NCBI GenBank assembly: GCA_029891385.1
Contig: CM057228.1
Span: 79,968,964-80,032,963 of the forward strand
Direction: 5' to 3'
DNA from: Erythroxylum novogranatense
Lineage: Eukaryota; Streptophyta; Magnoliopsida; Malpighiales; Erythroxylaceae
Length of the DNA: 64,000 nt
A model generated the notes under the pieces. The model saw only the letters and a program-made list of their open reading frames with translations. It ran no database searches and was not told the origin of the DNA. The position numbers and the translations under genes were made by a program. This document shows positions 1 through 12,180 of this stretch, piece after piece; positions within the stretch are counted from its first letter, which is position 1, and every line of letters starts with the position of its first letter.

Positions 1-2178
1 GTTCAGCATTGATCTGCGTCGTCCGAGCATCTTGAACTTCTTCAAGTTCAACTTTGCTCCCACCGTCCTCTTTTAAAAGAAACTCTTTCTCTAAAAGACA
101 GCATGCATTGAAACAAACACCTTTTGTTCCTCAAAGAAAGTAGAATTGATATCCTCTTGTTTCTTTAGGATATCCTATTTAACAAACATTTGTCGATTTT
201 GCTTCTAGCTTATCCGATCGTGTCCGCTTCACATAAGCGTGACAACCCCATACTTTCAAATAAGAAAGATAAGGTTTCTTGTTAGTCCACATCTCATATG
301 GAGTAACATCAATCGCTTTGATGGAACTCGCTTAACAAGTAAACAAATGCCTCAAGTGCATATCCCCAAAAGGATTTTGGTAACTGTGCAAAACCCATCA
401 TAGATCGTACCATATCCAACAAGGTTCGATTTCTCCTTTCTGCCACACCATTATGCTGTGGTGTGTAAGGAGGAGTCCACTGAGATAAAATCCCATTATC
501 TCGAGATAATCCAAAACTTTGGTCTAAGTATTCACCACCACGATCGGATCGTAATGTTTTAATACTTTTACCAAGTTGTTTTTCTACTTCATTTCAATTG
601 TTTGAACTTTTCAAACGCTTCAGATTTGTATCTCATCAGATACAAGTACCCATATCGAGAATAATCATCGATAAAGGTAATGAAGTAACGGCAACCACTT
701 CTGGCATGGATGGACATCGGACCACATACATCTGAATGTATTAGGTCTAATAATCCAATCGCCGCTCACCCTTTCCTTAAAAGGTAATCTCATCATCTTG
801 CCTAATAAACAAGATTCACATGTGTCATATGATTCATAATCAAATGACCCTAAACTTCCACTCTTGTGGAGCTTAGCGATCGCCTCTCATTTATATGGCC
901 AAGGCGACAATGCCATAAGTAAGTTAATTTTAAATTATCTCTTTATGTCTTTTAGCGTCATTGACATTCATAATCGGATGTGACATATCTAATATGTACA
1001 TTCCATTGCATAATGTACCAAGCACTATAAAGCATTCCATTTGAGCTAATAGAACAACCATTGTTACCAAAAGACAAATGGAAACCAAATCTATTTAAAC
1101 AAGAAATGTATAATATGTTCTTTGTTAACACGGTACAAAATAACAATCATCCAAGTTAAGTACAAGCCCACCGGGAGTGTCAAAACATAAGTTCCTACGG
1201 CTAATGCAAAGAACTCTTGCTCCATTGCCAACACGCAGTCCATTTCTCCCTTTATGAGCCGCCATCGTCCCTCGAGGCCCCGCATATCATTGCATATGTG
1301 TGAGCCACAACCGTATCTAATACCCATATGTTGTGATCGAAACAGATAACTGAATGACAAACATACCGAAGAAGTCGAGGCATCCGATGCCTTCTTCGCT
1401 TCATTGTTCCAGATAGATTTTGCGCTACGCCTCCAATGACCGCCTTATCTGCAATGGAAGCAGTACCTTTTGGTGCGCCTCTTTGGTCTTTTTCTTGCCT
1501 TTCACTGCACTTCCTTTCGCTTCTTAGCCTTTTTCTTCTTCTGCTTCCTTTTGGTGGAAGTAGAGGAAGAAGAACCCACCAATAAGAACGCTGCTATCTT
1601 GCTTAACAAATTGTTCATTGCCTCGAAAGATTGATCACCGAATTGTGGTGGATATTTGGTTCATTCGATAGTTCAACACAAACCGTGAATAACTATCGAC
1701 AAACCAACAAGAATTAAGTCTATACTTAACTCGTAATCCATCACAAAACCTAAGACGGCCAACCTCTCAATATAGCCATTCATCTTCAATGCATATTGCA
1801 CCGCAGATGAACCAGAGTCATCTTTGTTGTAAAGAGCAACCTTGAGGTCTCGAACTGCTCGGACCGAGCTTGCTCATCAAACAACTCTCTAAGATGAAAC
1901 ACTATCGTGTGAGCATCCATAGACTCGTCGCTTCGCAGCTCAGTGACATCGATGCAAGCATAATGCGTGTGGCTATGTCACCGCTTTTTAGATGCTTACG
2001 ATATGCCTTCCGATCATCATCAAGCTCCTTCAGAAGTGGATCCGAAGCGAAAATCAAGGATGTATCCTAGATCCTCGATCTCGAGAACAATTCTCAGATT
2101 TCGCAGCCAATCAAGAAAATTCGGTCCAGTTAATTTGTTTGCATCCATTAGAGCGCGAAGATTCACACTAGTCGACAT
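1..2178 (-). pseudogene. Ty1/copia gag-pol, partial (element 1)
   Basis: Decayed copia polyprotein read leftwards and cut by the window edge, so reverse transcriptase and RNase H would lie outside. The start is the ATG complementary to 2176-2178; the gag opens with an MSTSVNLRALMDANKLTG-like stretch typical of plant copia gag (Retrotran_gag_2/UBN2). A lysine-rich segment near 1480-1570 precedes the protease region, where CGSHICND is readable at about 1280-1320. A GAG-pre-integrase LGH motif lies near 880-900. The integrase core follows: FIDDYSRYGYLYLM near 630-690, LRSDRGGEY near 525-560 and HNGVAERRNRT near 425-460, which carry the D, D and E catalytic positions. Stops and frameshifts break every domain (for example three stops in a row after about 57 gag codons). 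The family call is firm; activity is excluded by the breaks. Confidence 0.88.
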
Positions 2179-2370
2179 CTTCAATCAACCTAAATGTAGA
2201 GAGAGAAAGAAAGTTAGAATAGATTTAAATGTATGACCATAAGGGCTTAAATGACATACATATGGCTCCCACTAGTTTCAACAGAATCCATAACCCTCAT
2301 TATGAATCCAAGAAACAAAATGGCACAATGACCTAGTGGGTCGATATCCGACATTGCTAAGAATGACCTT

Positions 2371-2667
2371 GAGGTTAGCTCAACAAGTCACCTTAGGTCA
2401 ATCGGTAGGTATCGGTCATACCAATTGCATCTCTGATGCAACTATCGCCCAGTGCTATCAACAGTTGATGTATGCACATACATTGGGTTATCAACACTGA
2501 TGCGTGTACATCCGATGTACACTACCCAATTTCGCCTCGTCCACGCTGACCTCGAGGTTAGCTCAACAAATCAACGCTTCTAGGAAAACCCACCCATTAA
2601 TCCGAAAATCATATTTTCATGGTTCGAACATATTCAGATAGAGTGAGCTTCGAGGTTAGCTCAACAA
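2371..2667. repeat. Three dispersed exact 16-mers in copia leader
   Basis: GAGGTTAGCTCAACAA occurs exactly at 2371-2386, 2554-2569 and 2652-2667. The DNA between copies is not obviously repeated, so this is not a simple tandem array. Confidence 0.8.
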
Positions 2668-2889
2668 CCCAACCCTATAAGAACTCGGTTCTTACCATAT
2701 TAATGGAAGGCGTTAGTTTTCATATTTTAAGTGAGGGATTTTAGGTCTCATCAAATTAATCTCATCCAAGGATCATAGTCACAATGACTATATGGTCTCG
2801 ATTTAGGCATCGCATCAATCACATTGAATTTATACCAAAATCACCCATCATCCCACCACAGCATGTTATAAGTCCACTTGTTTATGTAT

Positions 2890-3043
2890 AAGTCGATTTA
2901 TGGCTCTATATAAGTCGACTTATGCATGTGTAAGTCGACTTGTGCAATCAGTAGACGAACAAGTCGATTTGTACCATCAGGCAAGTCGACTTATTTGTTC
3001 TGAAGGCACCAAACAAGTCGAAGTTATGAATGATAAGTCGACT
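2890..3043. repeat. Cluster of AAGTCGACTT palindromes
   Basis: The perfect 10-bp palindrome AAGTCGACTT occurs at 2912-2921, 2932-2941, 2983-2992 and 3034-3043. The variant AAGTCGATTT is at 2890-2899 and 2961-2970, with further decayed copies at about 2869 (AAGTCCACTT) and 3015. Spacing is roughly 20 to 31 bp. It lies in the transcribed leader of copia element 1. Confidence 0.85.
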
Positions 3044-4156
3044 TGTTTGTGGTGCATTAGGAATTGCTATCTAATCGGCTAATTCTCAATCCATGCATTT
3101 CCAATTCACAATACCATATACCTAATCCTTTATATTAATGTGCTAATGAAATATTTTCATTGAAACATACATGCCATATAGTCTAACTATATATGAAAAC
3201 CTTGAAACCGATTAATCTACCATTAATCACTAGATTTCCACATAATTCAAGGACACCAAATAATCATGCTAAGTATCTCTAGGTAGGCTACACGTTATCA
3301 AGATTACTCCGCACTTGTCACAAAAATTGCGACGCCAAAATAACCAAGATAACTAATAATCTAACGAGACGCTAAAGTGACCTATCCGACATCCAAAAAT
3401 TATTGGAAACCTAAATTCAAGAATCTCATCTTGGCATGCATGCCACATCAACATAACTCATTTTTAATCACTATAAAAATGATTCAAGGCATTGGAAATG
3501 AGAAATACACAATCAATCATTTCAAACAAAATAGACCCAGCATGTTTCTGAAAACTGCTAAGCTCTGCCTTTTGCTCAAAAGGATCATTGAAACAATTTC
3601 AATAAATGCTGAGAAAATTACTGAGATTAAAACATGTTCCCAACATGCTCCATGAATTTTTTCAGGATTTATTGCCCACAAAAACTCATTGAACCTCAGC
3701 AATCTAGCCGATCCAGAATCTGTGTTTTTCAACACAAACATTCCCAGCAGCATACAAGAAATTCGGAAATAAATAGTAAATCACCTTGAAAACATTTTTC
3801 CTTCCACAGAGACATTCACAAACAGCTTAGGGAAATGTCGGTGAAAACCAATCCGAAAAACAATTTTTCTAGAATTTATGCTCGAATTTACAAGCATGCC
3901 TGTTTCAGAAACAATCAACAAGACAGCATCCGAAAGTTGAGGGAATTAAATAGCAAAACCATAGCTAATCAAATTAATAAATTTTGAGCTTCCCCAGACA
4001 TAAACTACAACACCTTGTGAAAATATCTGGGCAAGAAAATTTCGAAAACACTATCTCATACTGAATTCGAAATTCAACTCATTTAACATGCTACACAGCT
4101 CAATTCACAAAGGAACTCCGACCTAGTTATCATTTAGACTGTTTATACAACACAAG

Positions 4157-4170
4157 TGGCTCTGATACCA
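4157..4170 (-). promoter_or_regulatory. Primer-binding site, copia element 1
   Basis: The minus strand reads TGGTATCAGAGCCA, complementary to the 3' end of plant initiator tRNA-Met, one base inside the LTR edge at 4172. This is where minus-strand DNA synthesis would be primed. Confidence 0.92.
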
Positions 4171-4171
4171 C

Positions 4172-6009
4172 TGTAGGAAAATCCCGGGGTGGGCATCACA
4201 TGCCCAGGGTGCGGAATTAAAATTTTTAAGTCCCGGGACATTCCCGAAAGCCAGGATCCATGTGTAAGTACAAACAATCAAACCATAACGACCAAAGGAG
4301 ACCGCCTCTAATCAGATCCACGCAGAGGTTTGATAACCTAACCGGACAAACTCTTTTGACCCGGGAATAGCTAGACTAAAGAAAAGAGTGCTAGCTCTTA
4401 CCTTAGCCTTGGAGAGCAAATGAGATGATGCTTGGTGGAGCCTTGGAGAAGTAGAAGCAAGCTTTGAGAGGAAGAGATGAAAGAGATGAAACAAATTTCA
4501 AAGCTTAACCTTTAAGCCATTTTCGATCTTCTCTCATTCCCAACCGTGCAAGCCTTCTTTCATTCCTTGTTATATGTATTTTTAACACTTAAAAACATAT
4601 ATAAAGGCTTAGTGGAAGGCTAGTCACGTATAAGGCATAAAGTTGCCTTAATTTGCTAAATAATCATTAGGTTTGAAAAGTCAAACCTTTAAACTTCTCC
4701 ACCAATTTATCTCCACCGAAATTCACATATATATTTATATATTAATTAATTATTTATTTAATTAATTAATATATATAATTGCTGAAGTGGTCCAGTCAAA
4801 CTGGGGTCGGTTCTACCGCCTACCGGGCCCCTCCGGCGAAAAATCGCCGGAGACCCTTTTCAAAGAATGTCGATGTCGCGATCTCATCGACATATCCCAA
4901 TCTCATCGGGATTCATTTAATCCTATTGCTCTCTAGATATCGGATCTCCGTCCAAACTATTTTACAGATTCTCCGAGTCACTCTAATGCGTGACCCATTA
5001 GGTTCCGGTTATGTTGGCCACTTAGATTAACACTTAATCTAAGCAAGTCATGAGCGGTATCTAGAACACATCACGACCCCAATCGACCGGAAAGTAATTG
5101 GTTCGACTAATGAAACCATATCACGAACCCTTCCATAGACAATTACCGTGTAATTCGTCCTTTCACCATGCTATACCCCACTTGGTTTGAGTATGGGCAA
5201 TGTGTCAACTCTTACTAGACCGATCGATCAAATCTAGTCCAAGTGTAATCGCCTCGCCCTAGACTCATTACTTTATACGTCCACGAAGACCCTCTTCATG
5301 ACACATTTGTCTCTCCGCCAGAGACTTCAAAGTAATGATCCCGATAAGAGGCCACGGGTATCTCTTCCGCTATCACGTATGGTGAATCCTCTATTGGCTA
5401 CTCAATTACCTTCAATACCTCAAGTCGCACTCCAATCACCACCCTATGAGCGACCTCTCGAAAGGCAACAAGGAATGGAGTCAAAGTACGTAATCAAGAC
5501 TCAAGATATCCTCGAGTACCTCAAGTCTAAGGATACTGCACCATTGCTATGATGAGATTATCACCGACATTTGTATAGACATCCATGTGATGATCTCTTG
5601 GCAGTCATCCAATGTACTTACTACCACTAGTAAGCATCCACATGTCAAATCTAAATATCTCAATATTTACAGCTCGAGATCCACCGCTGATCCAATCAAG
5701 GAGTTTGACATGTGTTAGTCTATCCGGATTAACGATGTCCAGCCTCGTTAATCCTATGACTAGGATAATTTAGATATCGACATAATTGCACATGATAGGA
5801 ATCTCAGTAGTATGATCGCATCATAATTTCCTTCATGCTATGTCATGTATCAGGGACTTCATTAATTTGATTAAAGATCATTATCAATTCATAATAAAAT
5901 GAACATCAAATAAATGAAATATGCCTTTGCTTTATTTATTCATAAAGTCTGTACATGACTATGAACAAAATGCGCTAAAGGGGATTGCCTTTAGGGCACT
6001 ACTCTAACA
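4172..6009 (-). repeat. 5' LTR of copia element 1
   Basis: On the minus strand the LTR begins TGTTAGAGTAGTGCCC at 6009 and ends TTTTCCTACA at 4172, directly before the PBS, giving 1838 bp with TG...CA ends. It contains an AT-rich block near 4727-4780 and the motif GTGACCCATTAGGTT near 4990, which recurs in the unrelated-looking LTR at 40 kb. The partner 3' LTR lies outside the window, so the target duplication cannot be checked; the bases just outside are CTTAA (6010-6014). Confidence 0.85.
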
Positions 6010-6785
6010 CTTAAGCCCACTTATTCTCTCAAGCCCATCTTATCCTTCCCTCTTCATTTTGTTTCCATTCTTTTCCTTTTGCATTTAACTCCTACTACTC
6101 AAGCCCAAGTCCACTTCATTTTATTCCTTCCTTCTTATTTTCCTACTACAACTTAAGCCCATTTCATTTATATTCGCTCTTTTTTATTCATTTCATTTGG
6201 ACCCAAAGCCCAATTTATTCTTCCTTCTTTCTTCTCATCCTACTCAATCACTTAAGTCCAAACCATTTCTTCTTCTTTTCATATGATTTAGGCCCATTAT
6301 TCTCTTAGGCCCAATTGAACTCTAAACTCGTAAATTCAACAAACACATTTAATTGTATTTATTCATGCCACCTAACTCATTACTCTCTTTTAATCCTCTT
6401 CTTTTTCTATCACCACTTAAGCCCAACTTGAGTCCAAGGCCCATTTAACCCTTAATACATTTACAACCTTCATAACACCTTAATACACTTAATCCATGTC
6501 ATATAGTCTTAGTCTAATCAACATGTTAATCAAATTTCCTTAACATGCTAATTTAGTCCACAAAATACAATAATTGAATTCCATTAAATCATGCCACCTA
6601 ATTTCATGACACCTTACCTTAAGCATATTAACATGTCAATTAATTCCCCATTAATCCATCTCGTATTTAAACCATATCTTCCATTTCATTTCAATTTCAA
6701 GAATTCTTAACTTCTTTACTCATGAATAATCATTCAAAAATCCTTATTTAATAATCCTAGCTTACCAAAAAGATTCGGGGTCCAA
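6010..6785 (-). repeat. Gypsy-type LTR start, truncated
   Basis: The minus strand from about 6785 reads TTGGACCCCGAATC, close to the usual chromovirus LTR opening (compare 10378). It runs leftwards through many AAGCCCA / GGCCCA motifs on the plus strand until copia element 1 begins at 6010. No coding sequence is visible. It could be the start of a second LTR or internal LTR sequence of element D. Confidence 0.35.
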
Positions 6786-9700
6786 TATTCATAATCTTCA
6801 TACATTCTGAAATACATCATAATCACTTACTTAACGGCAATTCAAGCCATTTACAAAATATTCTAAATCTCAATTCACATAACAATACGACGATGCAAAA
6901 CGACCAAACGTTTTCACATTCTTTCATCCGATCTCCCGTCAAACCCGAGATGGGGATGAAAGGGGTGAGCTTAAGCTCGTGGATAACACATTTATAAATT
7001 GACAAATAGGCGAAAATCAATTTTTTCTTCATAAACTTTTTGCCAAAGGGCTTATTTTTCAAACTTTATAACTTTTCAAACACTTTCTCAATTCTTTCAA
7101 TATTTTCAAACTTTTCATAATAAATTTCACTTTTCCATTTCTCAATTTAAACATCAATGCAAAGACATGTAACAAAATCAAACACGTAATATGTCAAAAT
7201 GGTCCGGTTCGGTCGTAATGTAACGTATTGCACATAAGCGGTCATGTACTTGAACAGAATCGCATTACACTTTTTCCGCATAATGTCCAAAGGTAGCCGT
7301 GAAGGAGTCCAAAATCGGAGCTCCGTGCCACTAACGGGCAGCCTGAACAAGGCTATAAACGAATAGAGACAGTGCACTGACTCACAAGGACCTGACCAAA
7401 CCCACTTAATCACATAACTCAGAATTGAAACTTTCAGATTGCCCGAAGGCACTTTTCGAAAATCTTGTTTTTCATTGAACACAAACAAACTCACAATTCA
7501 CATACTTCATACAATTCAATTTATTCACTCAATTAATGCAACAATTTGCATAATTTGTCAATGCATACACAATAAATGCATTTTCAGAAATTTCTATCAA
7601 TTTATCAAATCATTTAAAACAATGAATTTAAGCTTATAATAATTGTTCAGAAAACATTCGGAAATCATAATTTCAAACATCTACAAAAACAATAATTTAT
7701 CAAAAATTCACATTTTTGCTTTCTTTAATTTTCGAAAATTCGTATTGAGCTTACAGATCAAAATATAAATATGCTACCCACCTCGAATTGACGTTGGAAA
7801 CTTGTTCCTAGCTCTAATTTTATCCTTGCTTCTTTCCTTCTTTCAATTAAAATTGACCTAAACCATAATCATCCAAATTCCACATCATAATTTGCATAAT
7901 TCTCAAAATTAACTATCGGGAACCCAAATTCATAACTTTTCCAAGCTTTCTAAAATAAGAATTTCTAAAATCCCCAAATTCAAAATTTTACCTAAACCAA
8001 TTCACTCAAATTCAATCTCATAAATAACTTAATTTTCAAAATTGATGTCATAATTCATCAATTCATACTACTTTCAAGATATCTGAACCACCAATTTCAA
8101 AAATCCCTAAATCTTAAAATTGGCCTAAACCAATTTATCTAAATTCAATATCATAAATCACAATTTCTTCAAAATTAACTTCATATTTCACAAACCCATC
8201 ATATTTCCTATAATTCTAAGCTATTAATTTCCAAAAATCTCGAATCACAAAATTAGGCATAAATCCCAAATTAATTTCCAACTAAAATTAAACCCTTAAT
8301 CCTTAACAATCATCAAAATTGACTTTATATATCACCTATCCATATCATTTTCTATGTTTCTCAATCAAAAACTCAACAAAATCTTAAAGCTCAAAATTTT
8401 CCCTTACCTCTTTCTCTTCAAATTTCGAAATTTCTTGGGTATGGAAGCAAGCTTTCACCTTCTTCCTTCCTTCTTTCTTGAAATCTACTCAAAAACAAGC
8501 TTTAAATCTCCAAAAATCAAAAGCCCAAGCTTTCTCTCTCACCTTTGTCGAAATCACCATTTCTTTCTCCACCTTTCTTCCTTTCTTTCTTATTCTTCTT
8601 TTCTTCCTCTAGAAACATCGTGCCTCTTCCATATGGAAACGACAATCCTTGATATTTATGTGCCATGTCATTTAAAATGAGGGGTAATTAACCAAATTAC
8701 CCTCACTCTTTAGCTAAATTTCCAAATTTGCCCCTACACTTTACTTTTAGTCATTTCCACTTGCGGGTTTGATTCGCACTATCTATTCGAAGGAATTTGT
8801 CAAAAATTCCTTCTAGGAAAATATTTCTCTATGTCTTACTTTCATAATGCCACATGAATCATCCAATTCGGAGCACTACATCAAAAGTTATGCTCAAAAC
8901 AGTTCGGGTATATCCATCTTCTAACACATTTTCCATGTACGATTATTTCCATCCAGAAATTTACATTCTTAATCCCAGAATTGAAACTCGATGTCTTCAT
9001 AACAATTGTAGCCTTATGTCTCTAGTTAAATTCAAAACAAATCACCTCATTTCGATTCCCAGATCAAAAGTTATGCTCAAATTACTCTCAGATGTTCCTA
9101 ACTCAAAAACAGCACTCTAATCCGAACTTCCATTCATAATTTGAAGGTCTTAGGGGCAAAATTGACATTTAATTTCCGCATATGATTTGTAGCCCCTTAT
9201 CTCAACTTTATTTCGCCTCAAGAATTGCTTCAATTGGATCTCCACAGATCCCGAATTTCGCAAAATACTAAACCATGTTCAGAAAATTTCCCAACTCACT
9301 TTAATTAAAATAATCACCATTAATTTAATCTCATAAAATTACAAATTTCCCATGAAGATGTAGGGAATTGTCTTAGGAATCCAACGCCGCAAGAATTAAC
9401 TCAATCGGATGTCGGACGGAAAAAATATGAGCAAAATAGTGAACAAAGGTCGGATTGGAGGAGGAAGCTAACAAAGAAATCAAAACGGCGTCGTATAGCA
9501 TGCGAAGGAAACGGTGTCGCATCTGCGGAAACGCCCGCGCGTTGGGCGAGGCGAGGGCGAGCTCGCCCTAACGACTCGTCGCCCTAGCGACGCGAGCTGG
9601 ACGCTCGCCATCGCTAAGGCGATGCGTCGCCCTGGCGACGGCCACTGGACGCTCGCCATCGCTAGGGCGATGCGTCGCCCTAGCGACGGGGATACATCAT

Positions 9701-10378
9701 TTTTCATTTTCATTTTTTTTCACATAAAAATCCGAAACTTTCATAATTCATAACTCTTAATCCTGAACTCCAATTTTGACAAACTTAGTCTCTATAGAAA
9801 GCTTAAGGGAAGCTCTGCATCTTCCACAAAGGACATAAAAATCAATTCGACTCCTAAGGGAGTCCATTTTCCGGTCAAAGGTTCTGTCCTCTAATATTTA
9901 TGCTAAAACCATAACATAAACTTACAAAAATCATAACTTATTATTCCTTGATCTAAAAATTGCATACTTTATATCAAAATAAAGATCAAATCAAATCCTT
10001 CAACTTTCATGCAGAACATCAAAGCTCAATTAACCTCTAACTAGGTTAATTTCTCAGTCAAAGTTTCAACCATAACAAAAGTCAACCCTAACACACTCAA
10101 ACTTTGACTGATCATAACTTTCACTCCTGATATCGAAAAATTGCAAACTTTATAGCTACAGAAAGCTCTTAACATAATCTACAAGTTTCATGTAGAACAT
10201 TTTCTCAAATTTTGCCTAAATCAAAAGTCAACCCTCCAAGGTCAAAAGTCAAACTTTTCATAATTTTTTTTCATCTTCTCACACTTTCTCTCTTTATTTC
10301 TTGATTTTCAACTTAATTTCAATCAACTCATCCACTTTTGAATATTTCTCATTTTCACTCAAAAATCGGGGTCCAACA
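6786..10378 (-). repeat. Gypsy chromovirus-like LTR (element D)
   Basis: The minus strand starts TGTTGGACCCCGA at 10378, a typical Ty3/gypsy chromovirus LTR opening. Further in are repeated AAAAGTTATGCTCAAA tracts (near 8885 and 9065), a CpG-dense block (9540-9690), a possible TATA element near 8651-8662, a purine-rich transcribed-start region with GAGGTAAG (8350-8640), and a segment near 6930-6990 (plus strand) with the layout of the element B LTR. No gag-pol is found. The 3' limit is unclear; it may be a solo LTR or an LTR-only remnant. Confidence 0.5.
9540..9690. repeat. CpG-dense tandem palindrome block in LTR D
   Basis: A unit beginning CTGGACGCTCGCCATCGCTA occurs at 9597 and 9645 (period 48 bp). 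Each unit contains fold-back motifs such as CGTCGCCCTAGCGACG. The block is far richer in CpG than the AT-rich sequence around it. Confidence 0.75.
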
Positions 10379-10383
10379 TGCAA

Positions 10384-12045
10384 TAGGTGAATTTGATCTA
10401 GTTCAAGATGACATTAGTTTTGAGGTTTTCTTGAGAATATCCTAGTGTATATGATTTGGCAAATTGAACTGAATAGTAGAAATGAAACTTATGGAGTTCA
10501 GATCAGTATATTGAAATCGAATGTGTCATTTTTTATGAAATGGGTGAAAAGTTAGGTTGGTCATAAGAAAGTGGAAATTGTGGATTAGCGTCAGGAATGT
10601 CACGAACATGCATCGTACATCCTTTAAATTACGACATGTGCATCATTAAATTATTCTGATTGAGCATTTAGTAATGGGTAATTATTTGACTGTTATAGAG
10701 GCACCGTTGGATCGACATTCCATGAACATTGCTGAGACTTCCAGGCAGTAGCTCGGAAGTTACAGGTGAGTAACCTAGTTGGTTCCTTAATCTTTCATTG
10801 TTAAATGTTCTGTGCTTAGAATTTTGTGGAAAATAATGATGAGTATATGTGAATTGTTATGTTTGAGATCTCGGACAGAAGGTCCGATGGATTGAGTGTT
10901 TTGATATATAAGTGTAACTGTTTGTGAATGCTTCAAAGCATAAAATTATGAATGTATGGAATTGTGAAATTGAGAGTGATACGACTATTTCCGATAAATT
11001 AAATCTGATGGCATGTGATTAATGAATTCCATAATCGATTGAATAATAACGGTTGTGACTGGAGCTGCCACCGACAGCTACAAGCTCGATTACTAGAAAA
11101 GAGCCTCGCGCTCGAACGAGAATAGTGCATACCCAGAGGACTCTCCTATGCCTCAGACACGTGGGAAGTAGTGTATACCCAAAGGGCTCTCCTACCCCTA
11201 AGACGCGTTTACCGCTTAATGAGCCCGGTGGGGATGATATAGCTATATCGCTAATGTTAATGCTACCATCTCGACGCTTTAAAGTCGCAGCTCACCGATC
11301 AATGCGCCTAAATTGGGACAAGATCAAAGCTCACCACAACACGTAATTAAAATGGAAAATAATGAGAAATTGTCATGTGTCTATTATTATGCTTATTGAT
11401 TGAATTGTGGACTGGGAAAAAGGGTCTAACTCTTAGAATTGTTTGATAATTGATTTGCGAAATTTCTGAGTTCTGCTATTGTACAAGAGTCTGTAAATTG
11501 ACTAAGATATGCTATTGTGAAAATTTGTAAATTGCTATATGGTATTCTGAATGTATTATTGTGATATCTGTACGCTATTTGCGTAATGCATGAATTGAGT
11601 GAACCATCGATGATGGTTTCTCATTGAGTTCGCAAACTCACCTAAAATTGCAACTATTTTTTAGGATCGAGAGAGTAGACTCCTAGCTCCAGAGATAGAC
11701 TTTTCCTGCCGTGTGATCGTGTTAGAAAGAGAAGTTATGGCACACAGGTCGGTCAGCTGGGATTATTTTTTGGGATGGCCTAGATGGATTTTGTATCAGT
11801 TTCCTTTTTGGAGTAATGTATATAGACAGTGAAAAACTGATAGTCATGTAAATTTCTGTTTTGATGAGATGATATGAAAAAGCTTTTGGTTTCAAAATTT
11901 TAGTGATTTTATATTACAGTTTTATAAATGTGATGCCATGAGAGTACTGTAGTGACTGATTGTCCGTAACTCTCCCTTATTGTGAGATATGCGTCGAAAT
12001 GACCCACGGGCGTTCCAGTGCATACCCTACGGTAAAGGGGTGCTA
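10384..12045 (+). repeat. LTR fragment of family B (B')
   Basis: The plus strand shares long stretches with the element B LTR: the segment at 10695-10780 matches 13743-13835, and repeated cues of the GTGCATACCC...CTCTCCTA type occur at 11127-11196. A stop-sign motif CATCGATGATGGTTT occurs near 11610, and the terminal CCTACGGT...GCTACA ends at 12045. The left part is missing at the junction with element D at 10378. Bases 10379-10383 (TGCAA) could be one copy of D's target duplication. No primer site follows the LTR end, so this is not the 5' LTR of the gag sequence that abuts it. Confidence 0.75.
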
Positions 12046-12180
12046 CAATAAGAGGGGAGGTGGTACTTCCATGTATGAGAAGAGTGTCAAGACTTTCCCT
12101 ATCTAGTCTGAGGAGAGGGGCAGTGGTGCAAGCAGGCCTAAACCGATGAGGACTTCTACTGTTTCTCATCAAGCCTCAAT
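12046..12180 (+). pseudogene. Chromovirus A gag fragment, upstream of insertion B
   Basis: A short piece of gag C-terminal linker, serine, glycine and arginine rich, lies just before the zinc knuckle. Its reading frame continues at 22561 if element B and one TCAAT copy are left out, which identifies it as the upstream half of element A's interrupted gag. It contains one in-frame stop. The rest of the A gag and its 5' LTR are missing. Confidence 0.7.
12176..12180. repeat. Target-site duplication, left copy (element B)
   Basis: TCAAT lies directly before the 5' LTR and is repeated exactly at 22556-22560 after the 3' LTR. Five bases is the usual length for Ty3/gypsy integration. Confidence 0.93.

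Larger units (their letters stand above)
2179..4156 (-). other. Long untranslated leader of copia element 1
   Basis: About 2 kb lie between the primer-binding site and the gag start, with no supported reading frame. Long leaders occur in some plant copia elements. This one contains two internal repeat groups (2371-2667 and 2890-3043), listed separately. I see no captured gene in it. Confidence 0.6.

Noticed and set aside
2890..3043. CRISPR-like array of short palindromes
   Set aside because: Repeats are 10 bp with irregular short spacers inside a plant retroelement leader; no cas genes and wrong organism.
9480..9753. Open frames on both strands with repeats such as LGRRIALAMASVQ
   Set aside because: They arise from the 48-bp CpG-rich tandem repeat, whose GC content removes stops; not a protein repeat.
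12046..12180. Treating B' (10384-12045) as the 5' LTR of element A
   Set aside because: No PBS or gag start follows it, and it matches the element B LTR rather than A's LTR at 26303.
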